From contig JAMPFC010000019.1 of assembly GCA_023664685.1 (NCBI GenBank), forward strand, positions 1-40,367: 40,367 bases of DNA, given 5' to 3'. This DNA is from Roseburia sp. (GTDB taxonomy: Bacteria > Bacillota > Clostridia > Lachnospirales > Lachnospiraceae). The position numbers and the translations under genes are program-made. Positions 33,387-40,367 of this stretch are shown piece by piece (position 1 is the first letter of the stretch; each line of letters begins with the position of its first letter). The notes beneath the pieces were generated by a model. That model was not told where the DNA came from. It worked only from the letters and a program-made list of their open reading frames with translations, and searched no databases.

Positions 33387-34755
33387 AGGCTGTTTTGCTG
33401 AGTGGAATGAAGTAGATTTTCAGTGCTTTTGGTGTGGATGGTGTCCAGATATGGAGGAGGCTGTCAGCGACTATGATTCTGGATGGAAGATTGGTGACAT
33501 GCTAGCGAATCGGTATCAGTTAGGAAAAATCTATGTCCGGACGGATGATGGATATACGGTATGGCGGGCATATGACCACAGTTTAGAGATTCCTTGCTTT
33601 CTGCTTGTGACACAGACAGAGAATATCCACTGGCTGATGAAGATCGCTTGGGGATTTTGCGGACAGCCGACGTGTGGGATCAAAGTACTTGGCCTGCGGG
33701 AAATCGAAGGAAACTACGCACTGGTACTCTCGATGAAAAATCAGTATCTCGATATCGAGACATTCCGCAGGCTGATTCAGCCACAGACAGAACCGCCGGA
33801 GCCGCTGTTTGGCGAGGTGGCATATCAGATGAATGAAGAGGTGAGAGAGCAGGTGCTTCCCATTGATACGCTGCTCGGGAACTGTTACCGGATCGCCGGC
33901 TGTATCGGAGTGGGGGGCTTTGGGATCATTTATCTGTGTGAAGACGTGCTGTTGCAGAGAAATGTGGCAGTGAAAGAGTACTTCCCAGAGCAGTGGGCGC
34001 AGCGGGAAGAGACATATGTTGATATCCGGGAGTCCGGCATGTTGGAGGCGTATCGGTTTGGATTGCAATCTCTTCTGAAAGAAGCGAAGATCACAGCGCA
34101 TTTTATCCAGTCGCCTCATATCGGAACCATTTATGATGTGTTTGAGGAAAATGATACTGCATATCTTGTGATGGAATATCTGACGGGCAGCAGTATCGGA
34201 AAAGAGTTTAAAAAGTGGAACAATACGCCATACAAGCCGCACGAGATGGCAGAGATCATGTCTCCGGTTTTGAAAGCGCTAGAAGAAATCCATAAGCAGG
34301 GGATCGTCCATAGTGATTTGTCTCCGGGAAACATTATGCGCACGAAAAAAGGAGACATTACTCTGATTGATTTTGGGGCCGCCAAGTACAGCAGAGATGA
34401 TCAGCCTGCGATCAGCGCCGCCTTTTTGAAGACAGACTATGCCGCTCCAGAGCAGTACCGCACAGCAAAAGAGGGAAGAGCAGAGGATGAAGGCCCGTGG
34501 ACAGATATTTATGCTGTAGGTGCAATGATGTATTATTTTCTGACCGGGCATAAACCTTCGAGTGCGCTTGCAAGGCTTTCGGGAAATTCGACGGAATTAG
34601 TCTCTCCGAAAGAATATGGCGTCAAACTGAAAAAAGGATGGATGCGGTTGATCCACCGCTGTATGGAGCTAGAGTACAGTCGACGCATCTCTTCTGTGCG
34701 GACAGTTCGGGAGGAACTGAAAAAGCTGTTGGCGCATGAAAAAGAGGGGAGGTAG
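33364..34755 (+). CDS. Soluble kinase with degenerate extra N-lobe
   Basis: This 463-residue protein has zinc ribbon CKGC ... CFWCG. Residues about 45-130 look like a worn kinase N-lobe (MLANRYQLGKIYVRTDDGYT-VWRAYDHSLEIPCFLLV) that has lost its glycine loop and lysine. A full kinase domain follows from about 170: GVGGFGIIY, Lys204 (VAVKEYF), His-Ser-Asp318 with Asn323 (DLSPGN), Asp336-Phe-Gly and YAAPEQY. HRD is HSD, a non-RD form that usually does not depend on activation-loop phosphorylation. There is no membrane helix. The architecture suggests an ancient double kinase whose first copy became a regulatory or docking module. Confidence 0.85.
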   Translation: MERLTTCKGCFAEWNEVDFQCFWCGWCPDMEEAVSDYDSGWKIGDMLANRYQLGKIYVRTDDGYTVWRAYDHSLEIPCFLLVTQTENIHWLMKIAWGFCGQPTCGIKVLGLREIEGNYALVLSMKNQYLDIETFRRLIQPQTEPPEPLFGEVAYQMNEEVREQVLPIDTLLGNCYRIAGCIGVGGFGIIYLCEDVLLQRNVAVKEYFPEQWAQREETYVDIRESGMLEAYRFGLQSLLKEAKITAHFIQSPHIGTIYDVFEENDTAYLVMEYLTGSSIGKEFKKWNNTPYKPHEMAEIMSPVLKALEEIHKQGIVHSDLSPGNIMRTKKGDITLIDFGAAKYSRDDQPAISAAFLKTDYAAPEQYRTAKEGRAEDEGPWTDIYAVGAMMYYFLTGHKPSSALARLSGNSTELVSPKEYGVKLKKGWMRLIHRCMELEYSRRISSVRTVREELKKLLAHEKEGR

Positions 34756-34759
34756 CCGG

Positions 34760-35470
34760 ATGCTGTACCTAGGAATATGTGACGATGAAAGAGAATGTAG
34801 AGAGCAGATTTATGAGATGTTCAGCCATGCTTTTTTCCAATACGATGAAATCGAAACCACTTATTTTAAAAATGCAGAGGAGATCATTGAGGATGTTGAA
34901 AAGGGACAGTTCCAAGCAGACTTGCTGCTATTGGATATTCACATGCCGGGAAAGAGCGGGCTGAAACTGGCAGAATATATACGGTTGCATCAGGTGGATG
35001 TGGATATTATTTTCATCACGGTTTCTCCGGATTATGTGTTTGACGGTTATACATATCAGGCATTTACTTATCTGCTGAAACCGCTGGATTACGGACGGAT
35101 CCAAGATGAAGTACGACGGTATATGGAACTAAAGACGAAAAATTCTGACTGCCTGCATATCAGCATCAATGGCAGGAGGGAACGGATATTTTTGAACGAG
35201 GTGTTCTACATCTCTGTCGAGGGACGAAAAGTCTTATTTCACAGACGGGATGGGGAAATCGCAGCATATGCGAAACTGAATGATCTGGAGGAGACGTTGC
35301 GGGAGTCCGGATTTATCCGGTGTCATCAGAGTTTTCTGATCAATAAAAAATTTGTCCAGTCGCACTCACGGATGATGCTGACTGTGGCGGGGGAAGAGAT
35401 TCCCATCAGCCGCCGGTATATCGAGAGTGTCAGAGAGGCGATGAAAACAGAAGAAGGAGGAAAAATATGA
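34760..35470 (+). CDS. LytTR-family response regulator
   Basis: This 236-residue protein has a receiver domain (acidic pair Asp8-Asp9, phospho-acceptor Asp59 in LLLDIHMPGKSG, Lys in YLLKPLDYG) and a LytTR DNA-binding domain from about 130 (FLNEVFYISVEGRKVLFH ... FIRCHQSFLINKKFVQSH). Such regulators bind promoter repeats and are normally driven by a histidine kinase, but none is encoded nearby. It lies inside a Ser/Thr kinase operon, so it may be the transcription output of that system; that is inference. ATG 34760 follows GAGGGGAGG. Its stop overlaps the next FHA gene by 4 nt, and the FHA protein could be its direct partner. Confidence 0.9.
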   Translation: MLYLGICDDERECREQIYEMFSHAFFQYDEIETTYFKNAEEIIEDVEKGQFQADLLLLDIHMPGKSGLKLAEYIRLHQVDVDIIFITVSPDYVFDGYTYQAFTYLLKPLDYGRIQDEVRRYMELKTKNSDCLHISINGRRERIFLNEVFYISVEGRKVLFHRRDGEIAAYAKLNDLEETLRESGFIRCHQSFLINKKFVQSHSRMMLTVAGEEIPISRRYIESVREAMKTEEGGKI

Positions 35471-35841
35471 CAAAAGTCAATACGAGGGCGACGATGCAGG
35501 TTACAAGAAGTCTTGCGATGTCGTCTGAGCCATCCGGAGGTTTGATCTGCATCCGTGGAAAGCACATAGGGCATATGATCGTACTGCCGGCAGATAAAGT
35601 AATGGTGTTCGGGCGTGACCCGGGCGAGTGCAATGTGGTCATGGATGACAACCTGATCAGCCGCAGGCACTGCCAGATCACATATATTGCCTCCATCGAC
35701 CAGTACCGGATCATGGACTGTTCCAAAAACGGTACGTTCTTGGGGGATGGGACAAGATTGCAGTCGGGAAAAGAGTACTATGTCAAGCCGACGACAGAAA
35801 TCTATATGGGTAATCGGAACAATTTATACAAATTCAAATAG
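35467..35841 (+). CDS. Stand-alone FHA-domain protein
   Basis: This 124-residue protein is little more than an FHA domain (about 22-124): ICIRGKHIGHMI, GRDPGECNVV with the key Arg, LISRRHC and CSKNGTFLG. All phosphothreonine contacts appear intact. It has no helix or zinc ribbon. The ATGA overlap with the LytTR regulator gene implies coupled translation and possible physical partnership. It is likely an adaptor that binds a phosphorylated kinase or regulator. Confidence 0.9.
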   Translation: MTKVNTRATMQVTRSLAMSSEPSGGLICIRGKHIGHMIVLPADKVMVFGRDPGECNVVMDDNLISRRHCQITYIASIDQYRIMDCSKNGTFLGDGTRLQSGKEYYVKPTTEIYMGNRNNLYKFK

Positions 35842-35860
35842 AAGATAGGAGGAACAGTAG

Positions 35861-36976
35861 ATGTTTTGTAGTAATTGCGGAAAAAATATTCCTGCCGGCA
35901 GTAATGTGTGTCCATACTGCGGAAAACCGGTCGCAGGCATGAGAGGCGGTACTTATCAAGGTCAGCCCGCCCGCATCGATAATATTTTTACAGCACTGGT
36001 GAACGAGCGGACAGCGGGAGCCATATGGGAGTTTTCGCTGTGGTGTGCGGTGTGCCTCAGTGTGATCTTTTCACTGGCAGCGCTGATAAGTGTAGATTGG
36101 TGGGGGGAAGTTTCTGCTTTGTGCCGGATGGTATGGCTGTTTGTCATGTTGTTTGAGGCAGGAACCGGTGTCTTGATGGCATTTCGCTTAAAACCGATCA
36201 TGCTTTATGCCTCGTCGCTAGCGATCCAACTGCTGATGACAATCTTTTTATATGCACTTTTTGCGTATATCTATGTCGAGATAAGGGATGAAGTGGCAGT
36301 CGGCATGTTATTCACGTTTATTTTGCTTTTGCTCGTTGCACTTGGACTGGCGGTCTGTAGTTCCATTCATTTTTTTACAAGGACGGAACTTGGGAAAATA
36401 AGCGCGATACTGGATGTCGTAGTCGCCGGGTTGATGTTGATTTTTGCGATCGTCGTCGGTGTCTCGACGAGTTCGCTTAGATGGGCAATTATCGGAAATA
36501 CTGGATTTGGACTCGGGATCACGTCGTTAGTTATCGTGAATGCAGTCATTGCGGTCTTTTATATGCTGTTTTTCTTCGGATGCATCGACAGCAGCAAGCG
36601 GAAAATCATCAATTACGGTGGTTCATCCGGTGGAACACAAAGAGCGAAAGCGCCATTTTCGCCCGGTGTGCAGTGTATTCGCGGGCAGTACCAAGGGCAG
36701 GTCATGTACTTGCAGGGACAGGAGTTGACTTTTGGCTCGCAGGCAGCGTCTGCAGCGATCGTCATCCCAAGCCCGCATGTCAGCCATCGTCACTGCGCCA
36801 TCCGTTATAATCCCGGCATGGGAATGTATGAGGTGGTGGACTTTTCAGCCAATGGCGTCTATGTGACAGCACAAAGTGGCGGGACGCAGAGGATTCCGGC
36901 GGGCAGCTATGTACCGTGTGCGAGAGGAAGCGTCATCAGTCTGGGAAGTATGGAGCAGCAGTTCCGGCTGCTGTAG
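35861..36976 (+). CDS. Zinc-ribbon polytopic membrane protein with FHA
   Basis: This 371-residue protein has an N-terminal zinc ribbon CSNCG ... CPYCG, then five or six predicted helices (about 55-235). A cytoplasmic linker and an FHA domain (about 275-371) follow. The FHA domain has FGSQAASAA where GR is expected, so the phosphate-binding Arg is replaced by Ser, while VSHRHC and SANGVYV are kept. It may bind an unphosphorylated partner or be a structural scaffold. AGGAGG precedes ATG 35861. The membrane part does not resemble a transporter I recognise. Confidence 0.82.
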   Translation: MFCSNCGKNIPAGSNVCPYCGKPVAGMRGGTYQGQPARIDNIFTALVNERTAGAIWEFSLWCAVCLSVIFSLAALISVDWWGEVSALCRMVWLFVMLFEAGTGVLMAFRLKPIMLYASSLAIQLLMTIFLYALFAYIYVEIRDEVAVGMLFTFILLLLVALGLAVCSSIHFFTRTELGKISAILDVVVAGLMLIFAIVVGVSTSSLRWAIIGNTGFGLGITSLVIVNAVIAVFYMLFFFGCIDSSKRKIINYGGSSGGTQRAKAPFSPGVQCIRGQYQGQVMYLQGQELTFGSQAASAAIVIPSPHVSHRHCAIRYNPGMGMYEVVDFSANGVYVTAQSGGTQRIPAGSYVPCARGSVISLGSMEQQFRLL

Positions 36977-37019
36977 GTAAAATGGAGAGATTATTTTAAT
37001 TATGAGGAGGAAATGGAAT

Positions 37020-38270
37020 ATGAAACAGAGAAATACGATGAAACTGTGGCAGATGATAGTGCTAGCAAGTCTGTTACTGCTTATAACAATCAGTATGTTT
37101 TTGCCGGTAATAAGCATTCGGGGGACAAAGATTGTGGATGCCGCCAGAGAGGTGCAGGAGATGGCTGTCAAGATGATTGACAAGGAGGCATCCGGACTGG
37201 AAGGTATTCTTGATGCAGACGGCTGGGATGATGAAGAAAGCAAAAAGCAAGCAGAAGAATTTGATGAAATCATAGAAAAGGGAGAAGATCAAACAGGAAT
37301 CAATTTGTCTTCCTTGAGCGGTATTGAATTTATCTCGATGGATACGAATGCTTTGTTCATAGGCAATAAGGACTATGACAAGGAGAGTTTGGAAAAAATC
37401 AAGGATGATGAGGATGTTAGTAAAATTAAAACAGCAATTGTAACGTATAAAATTTTGTTAGCAATTGTATATTTTGGTGCAATTGTGATTTTGGTACTCA
37501 CATTATTGAGTTTTTTCTTGAAATGGGGCAAATATATCATGGCTATCATTTCTTCTGGTTTTGGTCTTATAGTATCAATCATTTTTGCAATATGCCGCTG
37601 GGGAATTCCGGCAAAAATTGTAGATTACAGTAGCGGAGTTACAGATGAAGCAATGACTGAGTTCGGTAAAATGGGGATAGAATTTTTTGGAAGCGGCGAG
37701 GAACTTATTGAACAAGGATTGAAATTGTATTGCAAGGCGATAATCGGTATGGGAGTCATGACTTGTTTTATTCTTGGGATTTTGTTGCTTGTAATGGGAA
37801 TTGTAACATGTATTGTGGGGAAGGCACCCGCAGTATACATAGATCCAATCCCAGATCCGGGGCCAATATTTCCACCGCTTGACCCACCACCAGTATTTTC
37901 ACCGTTTCCACCAGTGAAACCAGAACCAAAACCGATCGTGAAACCAGAACCGCCGAAACCCAAATACGGACGAGTAAAATGTACACAAGGTATTGCTGTA
38001 GGACAAGGCTTCAAACTCCCCGAAGACAGAAAAGTTATCGTAGGAAAAAGCCCACAGAATGCGACACTGGTTATTCACGATCAGCATATCAGCAATGTGC
38101 ATTGTAGCATCCGCTACTGTGCAGAGACGGATTCCTATATTGTTACCGACCACTCGACGAATGGAACATTTGTACATGGGGTTCGGCTTGCGAAAGATAT
38201 AAAAATGGAGTACCCGGCAGGGACGGTGTTGTCACTGGCAGATGGGTCAAATAAGATTACGCTAGGATAA
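37020..38270 (+). CDS. Polytopic membrane protein with Pro-rich linker and FHA
   Basis: This 416-residue protein has one helix near 8-28, an acidic extracellular loop of about 110 residues, three more helices (about 140-165, 172-195 and 240-270), a striking proline-rich linker (about 280-320) and a C-terminal FHA domain (about 325-416). FHA residues are VGKSPQNATLV (Lys in place of Arg), HISNVHC and HSTNGTFVHG. ATG 37020 is chosen because AGGAGG (37005-37010) fits it, while the ATG at 37002 overlaps that site. The middle of the gene is AT-rich compared with its ends. It is the last gene of the operon. Confidence 0.82.
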   Translation: MKQRNTMKLWQMIVLASLLLLITISMFLPVISIRGTKIVDAAREVQEMAVKMIDKEASGLEGILDADGWDDEESKKQAEEFDEIIEKGEDQTGINLSSLSGIEFISMDTNALFIGNKDYDKESLEKIKDDEDVSKIKTAIVTYKILLAIVYFGAIVILVLTLLSFFLKWGKYIMAIISSGFGLIVSIIFAICRWGIPAKIVDYSSGVTDEAMTEFGKMGIEFFGSGEELIEQGLKLYCKAIIGMGVMTCFILGILLLVMGIVTCIVGKAPAVYIDPIPDPGPIFPPLDPPPVFSPFPPVKPEPKPIVKPEPPKPKYGRVKCTQGIAVGQGFKLPEDRKVIVGKSPQNATLVIHDQHISNVHCSIRYCAETDSYIVTDHSTNGTFVHGVRLAKDIKMEYPAGTVLSLADGSNKITLG

Positions 38271-38293
38271 GGCGATGGGTGGGAGGAAAATAG

Positions 38294-38320
38294 GTTATCC
38301 CTCAATTCATTTGAGATAAC
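38294..38320 (+). terminator. Weak hairpin after the kinase/FHA operon
   Basis: GTTATC-CC-TCAA pairs with TTGA-GATAAC around a 5-nt loop. There is no T-run, so termination here would be weak or factor-dependent. Confidence 0.3.
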
Positions 38321-38384
38321 ATAAATATTAATAATTAAGGAAAGGTTCTGAACAAAAAGGTTTAGGACGGAAAAGGAGGTAACG

Positions 38385-39581
38385 ATGAAAAACGTTATGA
38401 AAAGAATGACCGCGCTGTGTCTTGCAGTACTGATGATGGTGTGTACTGTGGGAGAAACAGATGTGGCGAAAGCAGCAGTTGACTACTCCAGTTTGGCGAC
38501 GGATCTGCCACTGAACGGAATCTGGAGCGGAGAGTACTGGATGACGGATACCGATAAAGAAGATTATTATCGGATTACGATTCCATCGGATGGAAAATTG
38601 ACGTTTAAGGTAATGTCATATATGTCGGATATAGAGTGGGGATTGTATACACAGGACTGGTCGAACCAATTACACGGGACTTCATGGTTTGGTATTTATG
38701 GGACGGATACAACACCTACGACAGAAGAGTATTCTTATTCACTCAGTGCAGGAACCTATTATTTGAAAGTGTATACTGGCAATACAGGTCGATACAAGAT
38801 GTATGGTGCGTTCACTAGCTATAATACGACAGATGCGGGGGCAAATTCCTATGATTCTCCGTTAAACTTAGGAGAGGGAGTACCAGTTACAGGTGCGATT
38901 ACGGATACGGACAAGGAAGACTGGTATCGAATTAATGTACCGGCGACCGGAAGTTATACGGTAAAAATAACGGCATATACGCATGTTGATTACAATTTGT
39001 ATAACTGGGATTTGTCAAAAGAAATAACAGATTCTTCTACCGGATATGGAGAAGAATTAACACCGGACACAAAGACATGGGATTATATATTAAGTGCCGG
39101 AACTTATTACATAAAAATAAGCTATGGTACCGGCAAATACATTCTCTCTTGGTCAGCACTTACCCCGGAAAATTGTACACACAGTTACGAATCATCGTCG
39201 GTGTATGCCACCTATCTGAGCCGGGGCTACACATTACATACCTGTACCAAATGCGGACATCAGTACAAAGATAATTATAGGAGTAAATTGGTACTGGGGC
39301 AAGCAAGCATCAATTATCTGGTTGCAGGTAAACGTAAAATTACCGTCAACCACTGGGGAGTGTCCTATGCAGATGGATTTGAAATTCGATATTCCAGAAA
39401 TAAAAAGTTCAAGACGGGGACCAAAATCATAAAAGTCAAAGGAGGAAGTTTCGGAAAGAGGACATTAAAAAAACTCAGCAGACGCAAACGCTATTACGTT
39501 CAGATGCGTGCTTATAAAAAAGTAGGCAGTAAAACCGTATACGGAAAATGGTCTGCCAAAAAGAGTGTAAAGGTAAAATAA
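38385..39581 (+). CDS. Secreted protein with two PPC-like domains and Fn3-like end
   Basis: This 398-residue protein has a signal peptide (about 1-33, AKA cleavage). Two similar beta-sandwich modules resembling the bacterial pre-peptidase C-terminal domain follow, at about 40-140 (DTDKEDYYRITIPSDGKLTF ... SAGTYYLKVYTGNTGRY) and about 150-255 (DTDKEDWYRINVPATGSYTV ... SAGTYYIKISYGTGKY). A short cysteine-containing segment (CTHSYE ... HTCTKCGHQY) and a basic Fn3-like tail (FEIRYSRNKKFKTG) close it. PPC modules mostly mediate adhesion or substrate contact outside the cell. No protease domain or sorting signal is present. A strong AAAAGGAGG precedes ATG 38385. It may be a separate unit, 115 nt after the operon. 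Confidence 0.8.
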   Translation: MKNVMKRMTALCLAVLMMVCTVGETDVAKAAVDYSSLATDLPLNGIWSGEYWMTDTDKEDYYRITIPSDGKLTFKVMSYMSDIEWGLYTQDWSNQLHGTSWFGIYGTDTTPTTEEYSYSLSAGTYYLKVYTGNTGRYKMYGAFTSYNTTDAGANSYDSPLNLGEGVPVTGAITDTDKEDWYRINVPATGSYTVKITAYTHVDYNLYNWDLSKEITDSSTGYGEELTPDTKTWDYILSAGTYYIKISYGTGKYILSWSALTPENCTHSYESSSVYATYLSRGYTLHTCTKCGHQYKDNYRSKLVLGQASINYLVAGKRKITVNHWGVSYADGFEIRYSRNKKFKTGTKIIKVKGGSFGKRTLKKLSRRKRYYVQMRAYKKVGSKTVYGKWSAKKSVKVK

Positions 39582-39667
39582 AGTCAAAATCTACAAAATC
39601 CGGATCATAAAAAGTTTCTGTTACAATGGATGCAACAAAAAGCATTCGCTGTAGCGGAAACTTTTTT
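39581..39667 (+). terminator. Repeat A, copy 1: terminator-like hairpin
   Basis: Arms at 39613-39633 and 39642-39662 pair over 21 positions with four G-U pairs and one A-C mismatch, followed by a T-run (39662-39667). The upstream part AAGTCAAA...CTACAAAATCCG is also repeated at 40253-40275. It follows the secreted-protein gene and can act as its terminator. Confidence 0.65.
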
Positions 39668-39673
39668 AATGGT

Positions 39674-39752
39674 CAAATAAGTTCTGACGAACTTATTAGC
39701 GAGTTGCTTTGAAACATCAATATGTGTAAAAAACATGCACAAAAATTATGGT
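39674..39752. repeat. Repeat B, copy 1 (79 bp)
   Basis: This 79-bp unit begins with palindrome AATAAGTTC-TGAC-GAACTTATT and contains two more small stems (near 39705-39717 and 39722-39738). It is flanked by AATGGT (39668-39673) and TATGGT (39747-39752), as if it had been inserted with a short duplication: without it, repeat A copy 1 would read straight on like copy 2. Confidence 0.65.
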
Positions 39753-39771
39753 GAAGGGAAAGGTGATCAAT

Positions 39772-39834
39772 ATGAAAAGTAGAGGTATTCGATATTTCTA
39801 TATGGGCTGTTTTTTTCTGGGAAAATCAAAATAA
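39772..39834 (+). CDS. Possible 20-residue peptide
   Basis: ATG 39772 has an excellent ribosome binding site, GGGAAAGGTGATCAAT, and opens a 20-codon frame reading MKSRGIRYFYMGCFFLGKSK. The peptide is basic with a hydrophobic centre and one Cys. The same leader sequence GAAAGGTGATCAATAT recurs at the right edge of the window, so a second peptide may start there. Without homologues I cannot say whether it is a real gene, a leader peptide, or the start of a decayed gene. Confidence 0.35.
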   Translation: MKSRGIRYFYMGCFFLGKSK

Positions 39835-39860
39835 TATGGAACATAGTTAGAATTTATGGT

Positions 39861-39939
39861 AAAATAAGTTCTGACGAACTTATTAGCGAGTTGCTACGCA
39901 ACATCGGTATGTGCAAAAAGCATGCACAAAAAATATGGT
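39861..39939. repeat. Repeat B, copy 2 (79 bp)
   Basis: Second copy of the 79-bp unit, about 87% identical to copy 1 by eye. It is flanked by TATGGTAAAATAA at 39855-39867 and 39934-39946. One stem shows a compensatory change: GTGT-AAAAA-ACAT in copy 1, GTGC-AAAAA-GCAT here. Confidence 0.65.
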
Positions 39940-40218
39940 AAAATAAAAATAGATAATAAGAAATGTAACAGTATTTGGCACAGGACTGGGGGCGAAATTT
40001 TGAGCGAGGATGAATTGGAACAATCTAAAAATATTATGTCGAAAGATATTATTTTGGATGACTGGGCATTACCATCAGCTATTGGTGTTTGCAGGAAAAG
40101 TCAGAGAGAATATAATATAGACAAGGAGGAATTGGATCGGGATATTCAACAGAATCGTGAAATTGTAAAACGTATACGGAATAATAAAAGGTATGCAAAA
40201 ATTTTGCAGGAAGTATGA
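39922..40218 (+). CDS. Small hypothetical protein
   Basis: A 98-codon frame, charged and mostly helical (SEDELEQSKNIMSKDIILDD, DKEELDRDIQQNREIVKRIRNNKR). The ATG at 39922 lies within repeat B and has no good ribosome binding site. TTG 40000 with GGGGGCG upstream is an alternative start and would give 72 residues. I do not recognise the family; the tail has the look of a small antitoxin or regulatory protein. It may also be the 3' part of a gene cut by repeat B. Confidence 0.4.
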   Translation: MHKKYGKIKIDNKKCNSIWHRTGGEILSEDELEQSKNIMSKDIILDDWALPSAIGVCRKSQREYNIDKEELDRDIQQNREIVKRIRNNKRYAKILQEV

Positions 40219-40252
40219 AGAGGAATCACTCCGGTTAAAACCTACAAAATCT

Positions 40253-40367
40253 AAGTCAAATCTTACAAAATCCGAATCATAAAAAAGTTTCTGTTACAAT
40301 GAATGCAACATAAAACATTCGCTGTAGCGGAAACTTTTTTAACGGTGAAAGGAAAGGTGATCAATAT
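40253..40367 (+). repeat. Repeat A, copy 2, with shared downstream leader
   Basis: Same hairpin as 39581-39667 (arms 40286-40305 and 40316-40335, then a T-run), here followed directly by GGTGAAAGGAAAGGTGATCAATAT at the window edge, without an inserted repeat B. One G-U pair of copy 1 is A-U here. It can terminate the small hypothetical gene. Confidence 0.6.

Noticed and set aside
12543-38270. Type VI or type VII secretion locus
   Set aside because: FHA, kinase and PP2C proteins occur in those systems, but no ATPase of the EssC type, WXG100 protein, sheath, tube or membrane-complex gene is present.
39581-40367. CRISPR array
   Set aside because: The repeats are two different hairpin families, few in number and unevenly spaced, with no cas gene.

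Overview
The window looks like a chromosomal segment of a Gram-positive anaerobe of class Clostridia, most likely Lachnospiraceae. This rests on strong AAAGGAGG-type ribosome binding sites, the gene order comEA / two-component pair / GerMN lipoprotein / comEC / holA, moderate base composition, and the abundance of zinc-ribbon Ser/Thr kinases and FHA proteins. The assignment is by gene content only; no 16S or marker comparison was possible.

Layout. 1-1071 (minus): a frameshifted HAD-like fragment and an intact HAD hydrolase. 1391-1487: a long imperfect hairpin. 1624-2058: a YdcZ-type transporter. 2199-8088: a competence-type operon with a good promoter at 2100-2128 (comEA, OmpR-type regulator, sensor kinase, GerMN lipoprotein, comEC). 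8157-8281: an unassigned structured element ahead of holA (8339-9316, TTG start). 9362-9447: tRNA-Ser(CGA). 9595-11184: a decayed accessory patch (RHH protein, antitoxin, frameshifted RelE-type toxin, remnants of an XRE regulator and of an Mrr-like endonuclease).

11279-12353: a complete tyrosine recombinase followed directly by two identical loxP-like sites (8-bp arms around an 8-bp asymmetric core) in opposite orientation, bounding about 175 bp. The segment contains a credible promoter that points away from the next operon as sequenced. This has the anatomy of an invertible on/off switch.

12543-38270: nineteen closely packed plus-strand genes, many overlapping by 4-26 nt. They encode seven Hanks-type Ser/Thr kinases, two PP2C phosphatases, nine FHA-domain proteins (one is also a kinase), one LytTR response regulator and one secreted protein. 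Two FHA proteins carry extracellular von Willebrand A domains, and one of these also has a caspase-like (clan CD/CHAT-type) His/Cys domain. All seven kinases begin with a CxxC zinc ribbon. Predicted topology places sensors outside (a solute-binding-like domain, PASTA-like regions, VWA, caspase-like domain) and kinases, FHA domains and phosphatases inside. I read the locus as a membrane-associated phospho-threonine signalling hub, perhaps phase-variable; its output is not evident.

38385-39581 encodes a secreted PPC-like/Fn3-like protein. The right end (39581-40367) holds two interspersed hairpin repeat families, a possible 20-residue peptide gene and a small hypothetical gene.
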